This document shows positions 10,688-19,900 of a DNA stretch of 64,000 bases, in pieces. The notes under the pieces are model-generated. The model made no database searches. It worked only from the letters and a program-made list of their open reading frames with translations, and had not been told where the DNA came from. The stretch covers positions 3,410,001 through 3,474,000 of the forward strand of contig CP007494.1 in assembly GCA_000612485.1 (NCBI GenBank). Reading direction: 5' to 3'. Each line of letters begins with the position of its first letter. Position 1 is the first letter of the stretch. Made by a program: the position numbers and the translations under genes. This DNA is from Bordetella holmesii ATCC 51541 (lineage in GTDB: Bacteria; Pseudomonadota; Gammaproteobacteria; Burkholderiales; Burkholderiaceae_B).

Positions 10688-11801
10688 AGGTCAATGTGAC
10701 GTTGTAGACGACCCGCAAAGGTCCGGCCTGCACGTCTTTCTTGAGTTGGTAATAGCGCGCGCGCAGCGGGATATCGATCTGGACGCGCTCCTCGGTGCGC
10801 TTGGCTTCGTCCAGTGGACGCGCCATGGAGAACTCCCAGGGGGTGTCGCCCGAGGCATCCTTGAGCAACTGCACGCCCACGCCCTTGGCTTCCATGTCAT
10901 CCGGCAAACCCACGCCGGCCATCATTTCATAGACATGCTGAGGCATGATGGACAGTTTGGCGCTCGGCCCGCCATAACATGAGACGGGGACATTGAAGGA
11001 TGTTTCGCCTAGCGTTGACCCCACACCTTTGAAATCCGCTCGCCTTACGTTTGGCAGAGTTTGCGTGATGTTCTTGTAGCTGCAACCTTGGGGTAACACC
11101 GACAGGCGCGAGATTCCAGTACTCATCATGACGGAACTACGACCCAGGATGTGCCGCTCGCCTCTGAACACAAGCACCCACTTGACCGTGAAGATGTTCT
11201 GCCTTCCTCCGCCTATCAAGCGTTTGCCGGGCTTCGTAACTTGCGCGATTTTGGTGATGAGATAACTGAGTTCTTGATCAGTTGGCGAAGACAGCGTTAT
11301 CGTCCCATTGAAACCACCCAAAAGGGTTCCGTTCGTGCCGATCACCCACTCCTTCTTGCCGGCGGAGAGCATTTCCTTGTGGGCAGAAACCACCTGCAAG
11401 GCAACGCCTATCTCGTCGGTAATCCCCGGTAGCCTGATCATCACGCCATACGGGCTGTCCACCTGAGGATAGTCACTACTGGCTTCCATCACGAACTCCA
11501 CCCGCCCGTTCTGGATCAGATCATCGATCAGATCATCGTCGTCAGTGACCTCTTCACCGACGGTGTACTCACAAAATCCTGCCAGCACGCTGTGAGAGAA
11601 GGTGGTCGGGGTAAGTTTCGTGCCCAATGGCGTTTCCGGCGTCACACGCACCAACATCCCCTGCGGTGGGCTGATAAAGTTGCTGGTCGTCTCGCACTGA
11701 ACAGGAGGCCCGTCGAACATTGCAAAAGCCGGACGCGCCCATGTGAGTAAGGTAATACTGAGGGCGATCAACTTCGTAAGAGGTGAATCAAGGAGTCGCA
11801 T
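10680..11801 (-). CDS. fimD: FimD-like fimbrial tip adhesin
   Basis: A 373-residue exported protein, signal peptide about residues 1-27 (ending AFA). It lies between the usher gene and fhaC, the position of fimD in B. pertussis, where FimD is the minor tip adhesin. Cysteine pairs are visible (VQCETTS, AGFCEYT; GCSYKN, VSCYGG), and the protein ends NVTLTYD, compatible with a donor-strand C-terminal beta strand. The N-terminal half would be the lectin/receptor-binding domain and the C-terminal half the pilin domain; this split is inferred from the family. The ATG at 11801 overlaps the usher stop by 14 bp. Function may be lost in practice because fimA and fimB upstream are broken. Confidence 0.85.
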   Translation of the reverse strand: MRLLDSPLTKLIALSITLLTWARPAFAMFDGPPVQCETTSNFISPPQGMLVRVTPETPLGTKLTPTTFSHSVLAGFCEYTVGEEVTDDDDLIDDLIQNGRVEFVMEASSDYPQVDSPYGVMIRLPGITDEIGVALQVVSAHKEMLSAGKKEWVIGTNGTLLGGFNGTITLSSPTDQELSYLITKIAQVTKPGKRLIGGGRQNIFTVKWVLVFRGERHILGRSSVMMSTGISRLSVLPQGCSYKNITQTLPNVRRADFKGVGSTLGETSFNVPVSCYGGPSAKLSIMPQHVYEMMAGVGLPDDMEAKGVGVQLLKDASGDTPWEFSMARPLDEAKRTEERVQIDIPLRARYYQLKKDVQAGPLRVVYNVTLTYD

Positions 11802-14316
11802 GGTTAAGCTCACATTGCATAACGATCCGAGGCAATCTGCCCTCGCCTCTCGTCGTGTTGTCGTCCAACCGATAAGGGGTGATACAGACACTGCCATCGC
11901 GCAGGCGGACGTGAACCTCGCCCTGGTCTGGCAGACCGCGCAACAGTGCGCGCCCACCCTGACCGCTGGTGCCCAGTGTGTTGCCTTTGCTGTCGGTAAT
12001 GGGGCTGCCGAATGGCAGGCGTTCGCGCGCCCCTGAATCGACCAACAGCAGCGCTGAGCGCTCGCGCCGCGTCTTGAATACCAACGGCACCACGGCACCG
12101 GCGCGCGGCACGGCCTCCTCCACGGTCGACTGCAATTCGACATCGAGCGGCAGATTCTCGGGAGAAAGCTGCACCTCGTTGAGCGAATAGGGCGACAGGC
12201 CCACCAGACCGTAGCCACGCGCATCGACCGTGGCGTTACGCGTATTGGCAATGGCCGCGCCGCCGGCGTCCCGGGCATCGATGAGCCCCACGCTGTCAGA
12301 CAGTGTCTGGCCCAGGGTCACCCCCCCACGATGGGCCACCAGCCCCCCGCTGCCGTTGACAAACACCTGGCTGCCAGACGGCTGTTGCGTGAAGGCACCC
12401 GCGATCTGCCCGTAACGCCCCAGGTAGTTGGCACTCAGGCCATACGTCGTGCTGCGGTCGGCGTTGCGGGTGACATCCAGTCCGTAACTCAGCGCCCTGC
12501 TCTGGCCGACGGTGCCCTCATAGGAGACGCGCTCATTGCTGCCCCGGTTACGGGTGCGCAACACGCTCGTGCGCAGCGAGCCTGACGAGGCATCGCTCGA
12601 CAGCGGGATGGAAAAGTTCAGCATGACCTGACGGTCGGGCCCGAAGCTGCCATTGCTGAACGAGGCCGACAGGTAAACGCCTACCCCTTTGACTCGCGTG
12701 CCGTAACCCAATTCCCACTGGGTCTGCCGCGCGGTCGAGCGCCAGTAATTGCGCAGCGCGCCGGACATATACAAGCTGCCGTAGGCGCCCAGAGGCTGGC
12801 TGACCGCCAGACTGAATTCTCCTCGCGGCCTGCCTGGACGCAGGGGGGTGAATTGCCGCGCCAGGCTATCGGATAACGTCCAAAACCCCTCTGACGAGTA
12901 TCGCAAGGTCGCCAGGCGCACCACCGTACGGCTCGATTCCAGCGTTTTGCTATACGAGAGGCGATAGCTCGTCCCGTAGAAACTGTTTTGCCGCACCGGC
13001 CGGGCGTAGGCCCATGTTGTATCCAGACTCAGCGCTCCCACCGGGGTGTTGAATGCCGCGCCCAGGGTCATGGCGGCATAGGTTTTGTGAGCGCCCAACA
13101 GCCCGCCATAGAGATTGACGCCATCCTGAAGACCCCAGCGTCCGCTGGCCTGCGCCACCCAAGGTGCCGCGGCGGCCTGCAAGCCACGAGCGTAGCGCCC
13201 CGCCGTCAGGGCGTATTGCAGTTGCCCCTTGCGGATCAGTCGCACCGCATTGCCAAACGGCACGACAAAGCGCTGCACGGCCCCGTTGGCTTCGGTAACG
13301 ATGACGGTCAGGTCTCCGCCATAGCCGATGGGCGAATAGTCGTCGATGGCAAAAGGCCCCGGTGCCAGACTGGCCTGGTAGATGACGTTGCCACCCTGCA
13401 GTATCTTGATGCTGGCCTGGGTGGCCGCGACTCCACGCACGGTGGGTCGATAGAGCCGTTCCGAGTAAGGCAGCATGGCCGGGTCGCTTGCCAGCGTGAA
13501 GCCGCGCACCTGATACGGGCTGAAATACTCGGAGCCAGCGTAGATATCTCCCAGCACCAGGCGGGCGCGCCAGGAAGGGATGTCGGTTTGCAAGGTGCTG
13601 CGCTGCGAACGCAACTCGCGGCGGCCGCCCGCAAGGCTGAAAAACGCGCTATTGCGAAAATACCAGCCGCCCACATTCAAACCGCTGTCGAACAACCCGC
13701 TGAAGGACTGAAACGACGCGCCGCGGGAGTCATAGCGGCTGTAGCTATAGCTGTAGTTACTGCGAAACGCCGTAATGCCCTCCTGCCATCTTTCCGGCGG
13801 AATGTCGCGCTGGTAACGATTGCGCACGTAGGCCTGAGGCACGCTGAAACTCAACTGCGCCGTGGCGTAGTCGAAGCTCTCGACGCTGTCGGGATAGATG
13901 TCTCGAACGCCCACGCAGGCACCGGCAGCCAGTTGCGCGCGCAGTGCCGGATCCAGCGCGTCCAGGTTCACGCCCAGCCTATACAACTGGTCGTGATCCA
14001 GGCACGCCAATGCATCACTGTCGTGAAGCGAAGCGGAGGCGGCCGCCTTGAAGCGCACCCGCATCGGCACGCCGCGCTCGCCATTGATGACCACCTCGAC
14101 CTGGTGCAGACCGGGCGGCAAGACGTTGCGCCGCGCAAACCTGCGCAAGTCCGCGTGGCTCGCCGAGCCCCACAGCATGCGGGGATCAAACTGCAGCTCG
14201 GCCTGTTGCTGCGCAGCGGGTGCTGCCGAGGAAAACAGCGCCAATAATCCGGCGCTCAGCAAGGTCGGAGACAACGGCGGGCGTCTCGTCCTGGCGTAGT
14301 GATTGTCAACCATCAT
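11788..14316 (-). CDS. fimC: Fimbrial usher
   Basis: An 842-residue outer-membrane usher of the chaperone-usher pathway. A signal peptide (residues 3-33, ending APAA) precedes the N-terminal chaperone-binding domain (ELQFDPRMLWG), the beta-barrel (typical PGPFAIDDYSP and GYGGDLTVIVTEANG), the plug and the C-terminal domain (PRAGAVVPLVFKTRRERSALLLVDSG). It would assemble and export fimbrial subunits. The open frame extends upstream through the chaperone gene only because that gene is frameshifted; the true start is one of two adjacent ATGs at 14316/14313, 15 bp past the chaperone stop. The gene itself shows no interruption. Confidence 0.9.
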   Translation of the reverse strand: MMVDNHYARTRRPPLSPTLLSAGLLALFSSAAPAAQQQAELQFDPRMLWGSASHADLRRFARRNVLPPGLHQVEVVINGERGVPMRVRFKAAASASLHDSDALACLDHDQLYRLGVNLDALDPALRAQLAAGACVGVRDIYPDSVESFDYATAQLSFSVPQAYVRNRYQRDIPPERWQEGITAFRSNYSYSYSRYDSRGASFQSFSGLFDSGLNVGGWYFRNSAFFSLAGGRRELRSQRSTLQTDIPSWRARLVLGDIYAGSEYFSPYQVRGFTLASDPAMLPYSERLYRPTVRGVAATQASIKILQGGNVIYQASLAPGPFAIDDYSPIGYGGDLTVIVTEANGAVQRFVVPFGNAVRLIRKGQLQYALTAGRYARGLQAAAAPWVAQASGRWGLQDGVNLYGGLLGAHKTYAAMTLGAAFNTPVGALSLDTTWAYARPVRQNSFYGTSYRLSYSKTLESSRTVVRLATLRYSSEGFWTLSDSLARQFTPLRPGRPRGEFSLAVSQPLGAYGSLYMSGALRNYWRSTARQTQWELGYGTRVKGVGVYLSASFSNGSFGPDRQVMLNFSIPLSSDASSGSLRTSVLRTRNRGSNERVSYEGTVGQSRALSYGLDVTRNADRSTTYGLSANYLGRYGQIAGAFTQQPSGSQVFVNGSGGLVAHRGGVTLGQTLSDSVGLIDARDAGGAAIANTRNATVDARGYGLVGLSPYSLNEVQLSPENLPLDVELQSTVEEAVPRAGAVVPLVFKTRRERSALLLVDSGARERLPFGSPITDSKGNTLGTSGQGGRALLRGLPDQGEVHVRLRDGSVCITPYRLDDNTTRGEGRLPRIVMQCELNHATP

Positions 14317-14330
14317 CCGAACCGGGCCGG

Positions 14331-15123
14331 CTATTGCTTGCCCACCTCCTTCTCGAAAAAGAAGATGGCTCCCAGATCGCTGATGGAGGCGTAACGGATG
14401 GAGGCCGGCCGGGCTGCGCCCAGGTCCAGCGTGGCGCTGGCAAAAGGCGCGATCATCATCGAGGGATACCGCTGCGTGGGGTGCTCCTGCGGGCCATAGG
14501 AGGCCTCTCGCAGGTTTATGTAGTACGGCGTGGGGTTGCTTATCAGAAGCTTGCCGCCTGGCGCGATGCGGAACGTCAAATCGCTGGCCGCGTTGTCCGC
14601 CGAGCCCTTCAAGCCCTTGGGCCGGAAGAACATCTTCAGGCGGGTCCGCACGCTGATCTGCAGAATGCCGCCCGAATCCTCCACGCCGTCGGCCTTGGGG
14701 GCACATCCAGTACGTTGAGCCAGAACAACGACTCGCGATCCTGGGGCAATGCCTGCCCGCCATCAGTATGAAAAATACGCAAGGCCTGGCCTTTGCCAGG
14801 CTCCACCCGCGCCAGTGGGGGGTGAGGAAAAACGGCACGTTCATCTGATCGGGAGTCGCGTCGGCGCGGCCGTCGTCGATCCACGCCTGCATGAGCGAAG
14901 CGACCGTACCTTCATTGCTCATCTTGACGACCACTTCGGGCGCGCCTGCCTTGTAGACCACGCGGGTGCCTTCGATCACCAGACTGGCCTGCACGCTGGC
15001 GACCCACCCGATACTCAGCACAGCCGCGCAGAGCCCGCGCGCGCGCGCCTGCCATATCCTTGCGCGTGTGGCGCGCACAACCTCGCCCAGGGCGCCTTGA
15101 GGGCGCCGTTTGAAAATACTCAT
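14331..15123 (-). pseudogene. fimB: Periplasmic fimbrial chaperone with two frameshifts
   Basis: Three consecutive reading frames encode one PapD-like chaperone. Frame one (from ATG 15123) has a signal peptide ending VQAS, then the G1-strand-like EGTRVVYKAG and NVPFFLTP. A second frame continues with LARVEPGKGQALRIFHTDG and LFWLNVLDVPP. A third frame gives the chaperone signature RTRLKMFFRPKGL and ends KEVGKQ at 14331. Adding one C to the six-C run at 14822-14817 and one C to the five-C run at 14701-14697 restores a continuous protein of 264 residues. Without them translation enters the usher frame and yields a meaningless fusion. Real loss, slippage-based switching and homopolymer sequencing errors all remain possible. 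Confidence 0.85.
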
Positions 15124-15231
15124 TGTCAGAACCCAATAGCTGAGTCGCCTGTCACCGCGCTGCTGCGAAGGGCGACGCTTTCAGGAAGGGATGTCAGCCG
15201 CAGCCACTTGCTGTCAGCTGGCCTATTCGGG

Positions 15232-15800
15232 TCAGGGGTACATCACCGAGAACTGGACCGTCGTGCCGACGTGGCTCGCTGCGATCGCGCCATCAGATAT
15301 TCGCTTGTAGCGGGCGATGAATCGCGCATCGGCCTTGTTATCCGTCACTCGGAAGGTGTTTCCTGCAATCGCCTTTTGCATGTCGGGCGTACTACCCATG
15401 GGAATCTGCACACCGTCCAAGCCGGCAAGCTCGATACGCAAATGGTCGAGGCGCGTGGCGCCGACTCCCGCTTGCGGGATGGGCGTGGCGGCCGTTGCCA
15501 GTTGATACGGAATCAAGGTGTGCGAGTCATAGTCAGTCGTGTGCCCAGGCTCGAAGTAAATATGAACGTTCTGCCCATTGATGGCCGCCGGGCATTCGCT
15601 CAAGCGGATAGTGAAAACCGTGGCCCCGGCGGTGTCATTGACATGCCGGATCGCGGCGGTGGAGATCTTGGGCAGGCGGACCGCGATGTCCGCAGGCGGT
15701 TCGGCGTCTTCTATCTTGCAGGTGGTGTCGATGATCTCGCCGCGGATGGTGATGGTGCCGTCCGAGGCAAGAGCGCCTGCGCTCATTGCCAGGAGCAGGC
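15232..15800 (-). pseudogene. fimA: Fimbrial major-subunit gene missing its 5' end, fused to IS1001-like DNA
   Basis: The frame encodes a typical Bordetella fimbrial subunit: TITIRGEIIDTTCKIED with the first Cys of the pilin disulfide, SECPA with the second, and the C-terminal donor-strand region ending TTVQFSVMYP at 15232. Only the end of the signal peptide remains (LLLAMSAGALAS). Upstream of about 15800 the sequence is transposase, read out of frame, so the 216-codon open frame starting at 15879 carries an artificial N-terminus. B. pertussis also carries a 5'-truncated fimA at this locus. It is likely not exported; weak export from an internal start in the remaining hydrophobic stretch cannot be excluded. 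Confidence 0.85.
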
Positions 15801-16807
15801 ATGTCCTGTTGCAGCCAGTGATCCCATGCCTGGCGGGCGTAGCCGGGGTGTTGGTAGAACCACAGCTGTTTGAGCTCATCGCGCATCAGATAAGCGGTGA
15901 GCAAAGGCTGGTTGGCCTGGAGCAACTCGTCCAACTTTACCGATTGGCACGGATCGAGGTTTTTGCGATTGCGCAGCAGTAGCCAGCGACTGGACTTGAT
16001 CACCCGGCGGGCCGGCTTGTCGTGCCGCAACTGGTTCGCTTGGTCTACACGCACCCGGTCTATCACTTCACGGCCGTACTTGGCCACGACGTGGAACAGG
16101 TCGTAGACGATCTCGGCGTTGGGGCAGTTGGCCTGGATCTCCAGCTCATAGGCCGTCGTCATGTCGATCGCTACGGCCCGGATCTGCTGGGCAACTCCTG
16201 TTGGCAGTTGTTCGAAGAAGGCTCTGGCCGTCTCGCGCGAGCGGCCATCACCGATCCATAGCACCTGACGGCGGATCGGATCGACAACGACCGTGGCATA
16301 ACGATGGCCCTTGTGTAGAGCGAACTCGTCCATCGCTAGGTAGTGGATCTGGCTCCAGTCCGGCTCTTGGATCGCCCGTCGCAGCAGGGCCTTGTCCAGC
16401 GCCTTGACCGTGTGCCAACCCAGTTGGAAGAAGCGCGCCACGGCCAGAATGTTGCTGGACTCAAGCAACTGGCTGACCGCCTCGGCCAGCCGGTCGGTCA
16501 CTCGCTGGTAACGGCCCAGCCAGCTCAGCCTCTCCAGATGCGGTCCACCGCACTGCTCGCACCAGACCCGCCGACGCGGCACTACCAGCGTCACTCGCAG
16601 CGCCATTAGCGGCAGATCCCGCACCCGGCGCGTGGTCGTCTCATGCACCTGCCGACATCGGTTGCCGCAGTGCTCGCAGTGCATCGTTCGCGCTGAAGGC
16701 TTCAGGTAAATCGTGACCGTCCGGCTCTCACCTTCAGGCCACACGACCCGCTCCACCCGATAACCTTCCCACCCACCCAACCTCTCGATCGTCTTGCGGT
16801 CCAGCAT
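15801..16807 (-). pseudogene. tnpA: ISL3-family transposase (IS1001-like), C-terminally truncated
   Basis: About 336 residues of genuine transposase from ATG 16807 (MLDRKTIERLGGWEGY). A zinc-finger-like N-terminus (CEHCGNRC, CEQCGGPH) precedes the catalytic core, with HYLAMDEFALHKGHRYATVV (first Asp of the DDE triad), AVAIDMTTAYE (second Asp) and VYDLFHVVAKYGREVIDRVR, all characteristic of ISL3 transposases. The reading continues into fimA DNA as 50 or so meaningless residues ending at 15635. The normal length is about 406 residues and the C-terminal part, probably including the last catalytic Glu, is missing or replaced, so the enzyme should be inactive. A hairpin covers the ribosome-binding site upstream. 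Confidence 0.85.
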
Positions 16808-16816
16808 GATCCCGGC

Positions 16817-16844
16817 CTTGATCCTTGAAAAATCAAGGATCAAG
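16817..16844 (-). promoter_or_regulatory. Hairpin sequestering the transposase ribosome-binding site
   Basis: A perfect 12-bp inverted repeat (CTTGATCCTTGA and its complement TCAAGGATCAAG) around a four-base loop ends 9 bases before the transposase ATG. The likely Shine-Dalgarno AAGGA lies inside the stem. Such stems limit translation of transposase from read-through transcripts in several IS families. Confidence 0.6.
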
Positions 16845-16888
16845 CGTAACGGCAATCAAGCACGGCTCCACGCTATTCCGCGATGAAC

Positions 16889-16925
16889 CAAAAAAAGGCG
16901 GAAAAGGGAAGATCCCTTTTCCGCC
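16889..16925 (-). terminator. Rho-independent terminator of fhaB
   Basis: A perfect 13-bp inverted repeat at 16897-16925 (GGCGGAAAAGGGA and complement, 3-base loop) is followed on the minus strand by seven T. It starts 20 bp after the fhaB stop. It should end most fhaB transcripts before the IS and the fim genes. Confidence 0.9.
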
Positions 16926-16944
16926 AACCAGGCAAAGCCCCTGC

Positions 16945-19900
16945 CTACTTCGCTGTCCTATAGGAGATACGGTAGTTCTTGCCGCCGACGTCCTCGACCT
17001 TGAGAAGGAACTTCTGCTCCGCCCCTTGGGCAGGCTTGCTCGTCAAGAGCTTGCCGTCGAGCTTCATCAGTTGCTCGCGCCGCGTGATGGTGACGGTTTC
17101 AGGTCCATTGGGTCCGGTAAACGTCAGCGTGACGGGTTTGGCAAGCTTGCCTCCTACATCCTTCATGAGGTTGATCTCGGACACCTGCTTCTGTGCGACC
17201 TTGACCTGCTCCTGGACGGCATACCGGCCGCCTTGCGGTTGAGGCTTGATATTTGGTCGGGCCGCCGCCGCTTTGGCCTTGGGCTTAGGATCGACCTTTG
17301 GCGCAGGTTTGGGACCGGCATCAACCTGGTCCGCTACGGGAGGCGCCACCAATTTCGGCGGCTGCGACACCGGGGTGGACACCGCAGGCACCTCCGGCTC
17401 CGGATTCACCACTTTGGCATGCTGAACCTTGGGAGTCGTCGTGAGAGTCGCCTTTTCGGTCTTGATTACCTTGGTCTTGACCACCGGCGCCGGATGTCCG
17501 GGGTCGACCCGTTGCGCATACTGAACCTTGGGGGTCGTGGTAACCGTCGCGGTTTCGGTCTTGACGACCTTGGTCTTGACCACCGGCGCCGGATGTCCGG
17601 GGTCGACCCGCTGCGCGTATTGAACCTTGGGGGTCGTGGTGACCGTCGCGGTTTCGGTCTTGATGACCTTGGCCTTGACCATCGGGGCGGGATGTCCGGG
17701 GTCGACCCGCTGCGCGTACTGAACCTTGGGGGTCGAGCTAACCGTCGCGGTCTCCGTCTTGATGACCTTGGTCTTGACCACCGGAGCAGGATGACCAGGG
17801 TCGACCACCTTGGCGTGGTGGACGTCACGCGGCGGCGTGATGGTCGCCGTTTGGGTATTGACGACTTTGGTTTTCACCACTGGCGGAGCATGTTCGACCA
17901 CGTCCTGCTTGTTCAGCTTGTCACGCAGTTTTTCTACCGCCGGCTTCAGTGCGACAGACAGCGCGGACTCCCCGCCGGCGTAGTACTCTTCCCGCGTGAC
18001 AACGCGCTGCTGCCCGACGTCGGTATTGAGATGCCCCGCAATACCCTGGGCCGCCGCGACATGGGACGCCTTGCCCACAGCAATCGTAGCGTTGTTGGTC
18101 GCCTCCACATGGTCTCGTGCATCGCGCCCATACTCGATGGTCACCATAGGTAAGCCGGTCGTCGGGTTGATGGCACCCGATCCACCAGCCTTGCCACCAT
18201 CTTTGTCTATTTTGTCCTTGAGCTGGCTGGCGTTGATCTTGCCACCGGCGTTGACGCGGCCATCCGCACTGACCAGATGGGCGCCCGTGACATCCAGGTT
18301 GCCCCCCGAAGTGAGCGTCAGGCTCTTGCCTGCTTGTATGCCGGCCTGTTCTCGAACGACCTTGGCATTGTCGTGATGCTCCTCACCGGTCAGGCCTACC
18401 GTGACCGAGGCCGAACCGATGGTCTTGGTGTTGACCCCTGCCACCGCCCCGGCCGTCCAAGTGCCGCCCTCCTGCTTGCGTTGAATGTCGTCCTGCACGC
18501 TGGTGATGCGCGTGTTGCCGCCGACATCAATCTTGGCTTTATCCTGCACGGTTATCCGTGCGCCTGACAGCGCGAGGTCGCCCGCGGTTCGAATACTGAC
18601 CTCGCCCGCCGCTATGTTGGCATTCTGGTAACGGGTGCTGTTTTCCGTACTGACGGTGTGCGAACCCGACAAGGTAGCGGACACGCCGGCTCCGGCCGCC
18701 CCGAGCGCGGCGTTGACGCCGCCGTTGATCGACGCCGAAAGCGTCAAACCATGATCTTCGCCATGACTGACCGTACGGGACTGCGCAGCCCTGAGCGACA
18801 CATCACCTTTGGCATCGAGCGTGACGCGATCGCCGCCTTTGAACTGCGTACCGGCCAGAGTGATGTCGCCTTTGTTGGCCGCCAACGAGATATTGCCACC
18901 GAAGGTCTGTGTGCTCTCCCGGGTTTCGGTGCTGGTTTGGTGACCCCACTCAGCGCCGGCCTTAGCGGTACCGGTCAGTGAGCCGGTGTCGCCCAACAAC
19001 AATTGCGTGGTCTCTGTTGCCGCCATGGCCGCGGCCAGCGCCGGGTCGATCTTGCGCTTGGGGTCGTCCACCGTCTGCGCGATCATGTCTCCGAAGCGGG
19101 TCGCCGTCGTCGCCACTGAAGATCCGGCATTGGCCTCCGCACCCAACGTATAGCGGGTGTACGAAGTTTGCGTGTGGATGTCGTCCACCGCTTTGGTGCT
19201 GGCAATGTTGCCGGCCTCGATGCTCAGCCCTGCGGCACCAACCGCTGCCTGAGACTTGGCCAGATCGCGGTTGATGTCCGCGCCGCCCAGATCAGCCGTG
19301 CCACGCACGTTTACCTTGCCCTCGCCCACGTTGAACTGTGCATTACGGTGGGTCTTGGCCTGTATGGTGCTTTCTTCAGAGGACGCCGAGAAACCCGCCG
19401 TCAGCCGGGCGCCCGCTGTTTTGCCGCGTCCGGCGTGGGCCGAGCCGCCGGTTTCGCTACCCAGCGAGGCGGCGGCCTCGTAGCCGCCTGCCCCCACTGC
19501 CGCGCCAAGGGCCAACTCGCGACGGTCTTCGCGGCTGTAACCGTAGTAGTGGTTTTCACCCGCCTTGAGCTGAAGATTGCCGCCGATATCGATTTCGCTC
19601 TTGTTCGCGTCGATCGTGCCCCCAGTCACCGACACGTCGCCACTGTTGTCGACGATCAGTTTTTTGGCGGTAATGGTGCTGCCGACGTCGGTCGCGCTGG
19701 CAGACTGCTCGGTCTTGATGGTCTGGGACAGCGCGGCAAGCGCCTCGCCCAGCGCGTGAGTGACGTGGGAGGCATAGTGCGACCCCACCTCTTTGACCGT
19801 ACCGAGTTTGATCGTGGACGTCTTGAGCGCGACCTCGCCGGCCGAGGCCACGATGCCGCCTTCGCTCGCGTAGTCGGTTGCGGCGATCTTGACCGAATCG

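Larger units (their letters stand above)
15800..16889 (-). mobile_element. IS1001-like (ISL3 family) insertion sequence, 3'-truncated
   Basis: The element lies between fhaB and fimA on the minus strand. Its transposase is recognisable to about 15800, where the reading switches abruptly to fimA signal-peptide sequence, so the distal end of the element, including its inverted repeat, is gone. IS1001 is about 1.3 kb; roughly 1.1 kb remains. The upstream boundary is uncertain: a plausible terminal sequence reads inward from 16889 (GGTTCATCGCGG on the minus strand), directly next to the fhaB terminator. No target duplication can be found because one end is missing. Confidence 0.8.

Noticed and set aside
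11788..15123. A single open frame of 1111 codons spanning fimB and fimC
   Set aside because: It joins the chaperone N-terminus to the usher through about 180 residues of out-of-frame sequence; the chaperone's true continuation is in other frames, so it is not a real fusion protein.
15635..15800. The C-terminal 50 residues of the transposase frame (Arg/His-rich)
   Set aside because: They are fimA DNA read out of frame and show no ISL3 similarity.
17386..17880. Regularly spaced repeats that could suggest a CRISPR array
   Set aside because: The 99-bp units are contiguous, encode in-frame protein repeats and have no unique spacers.
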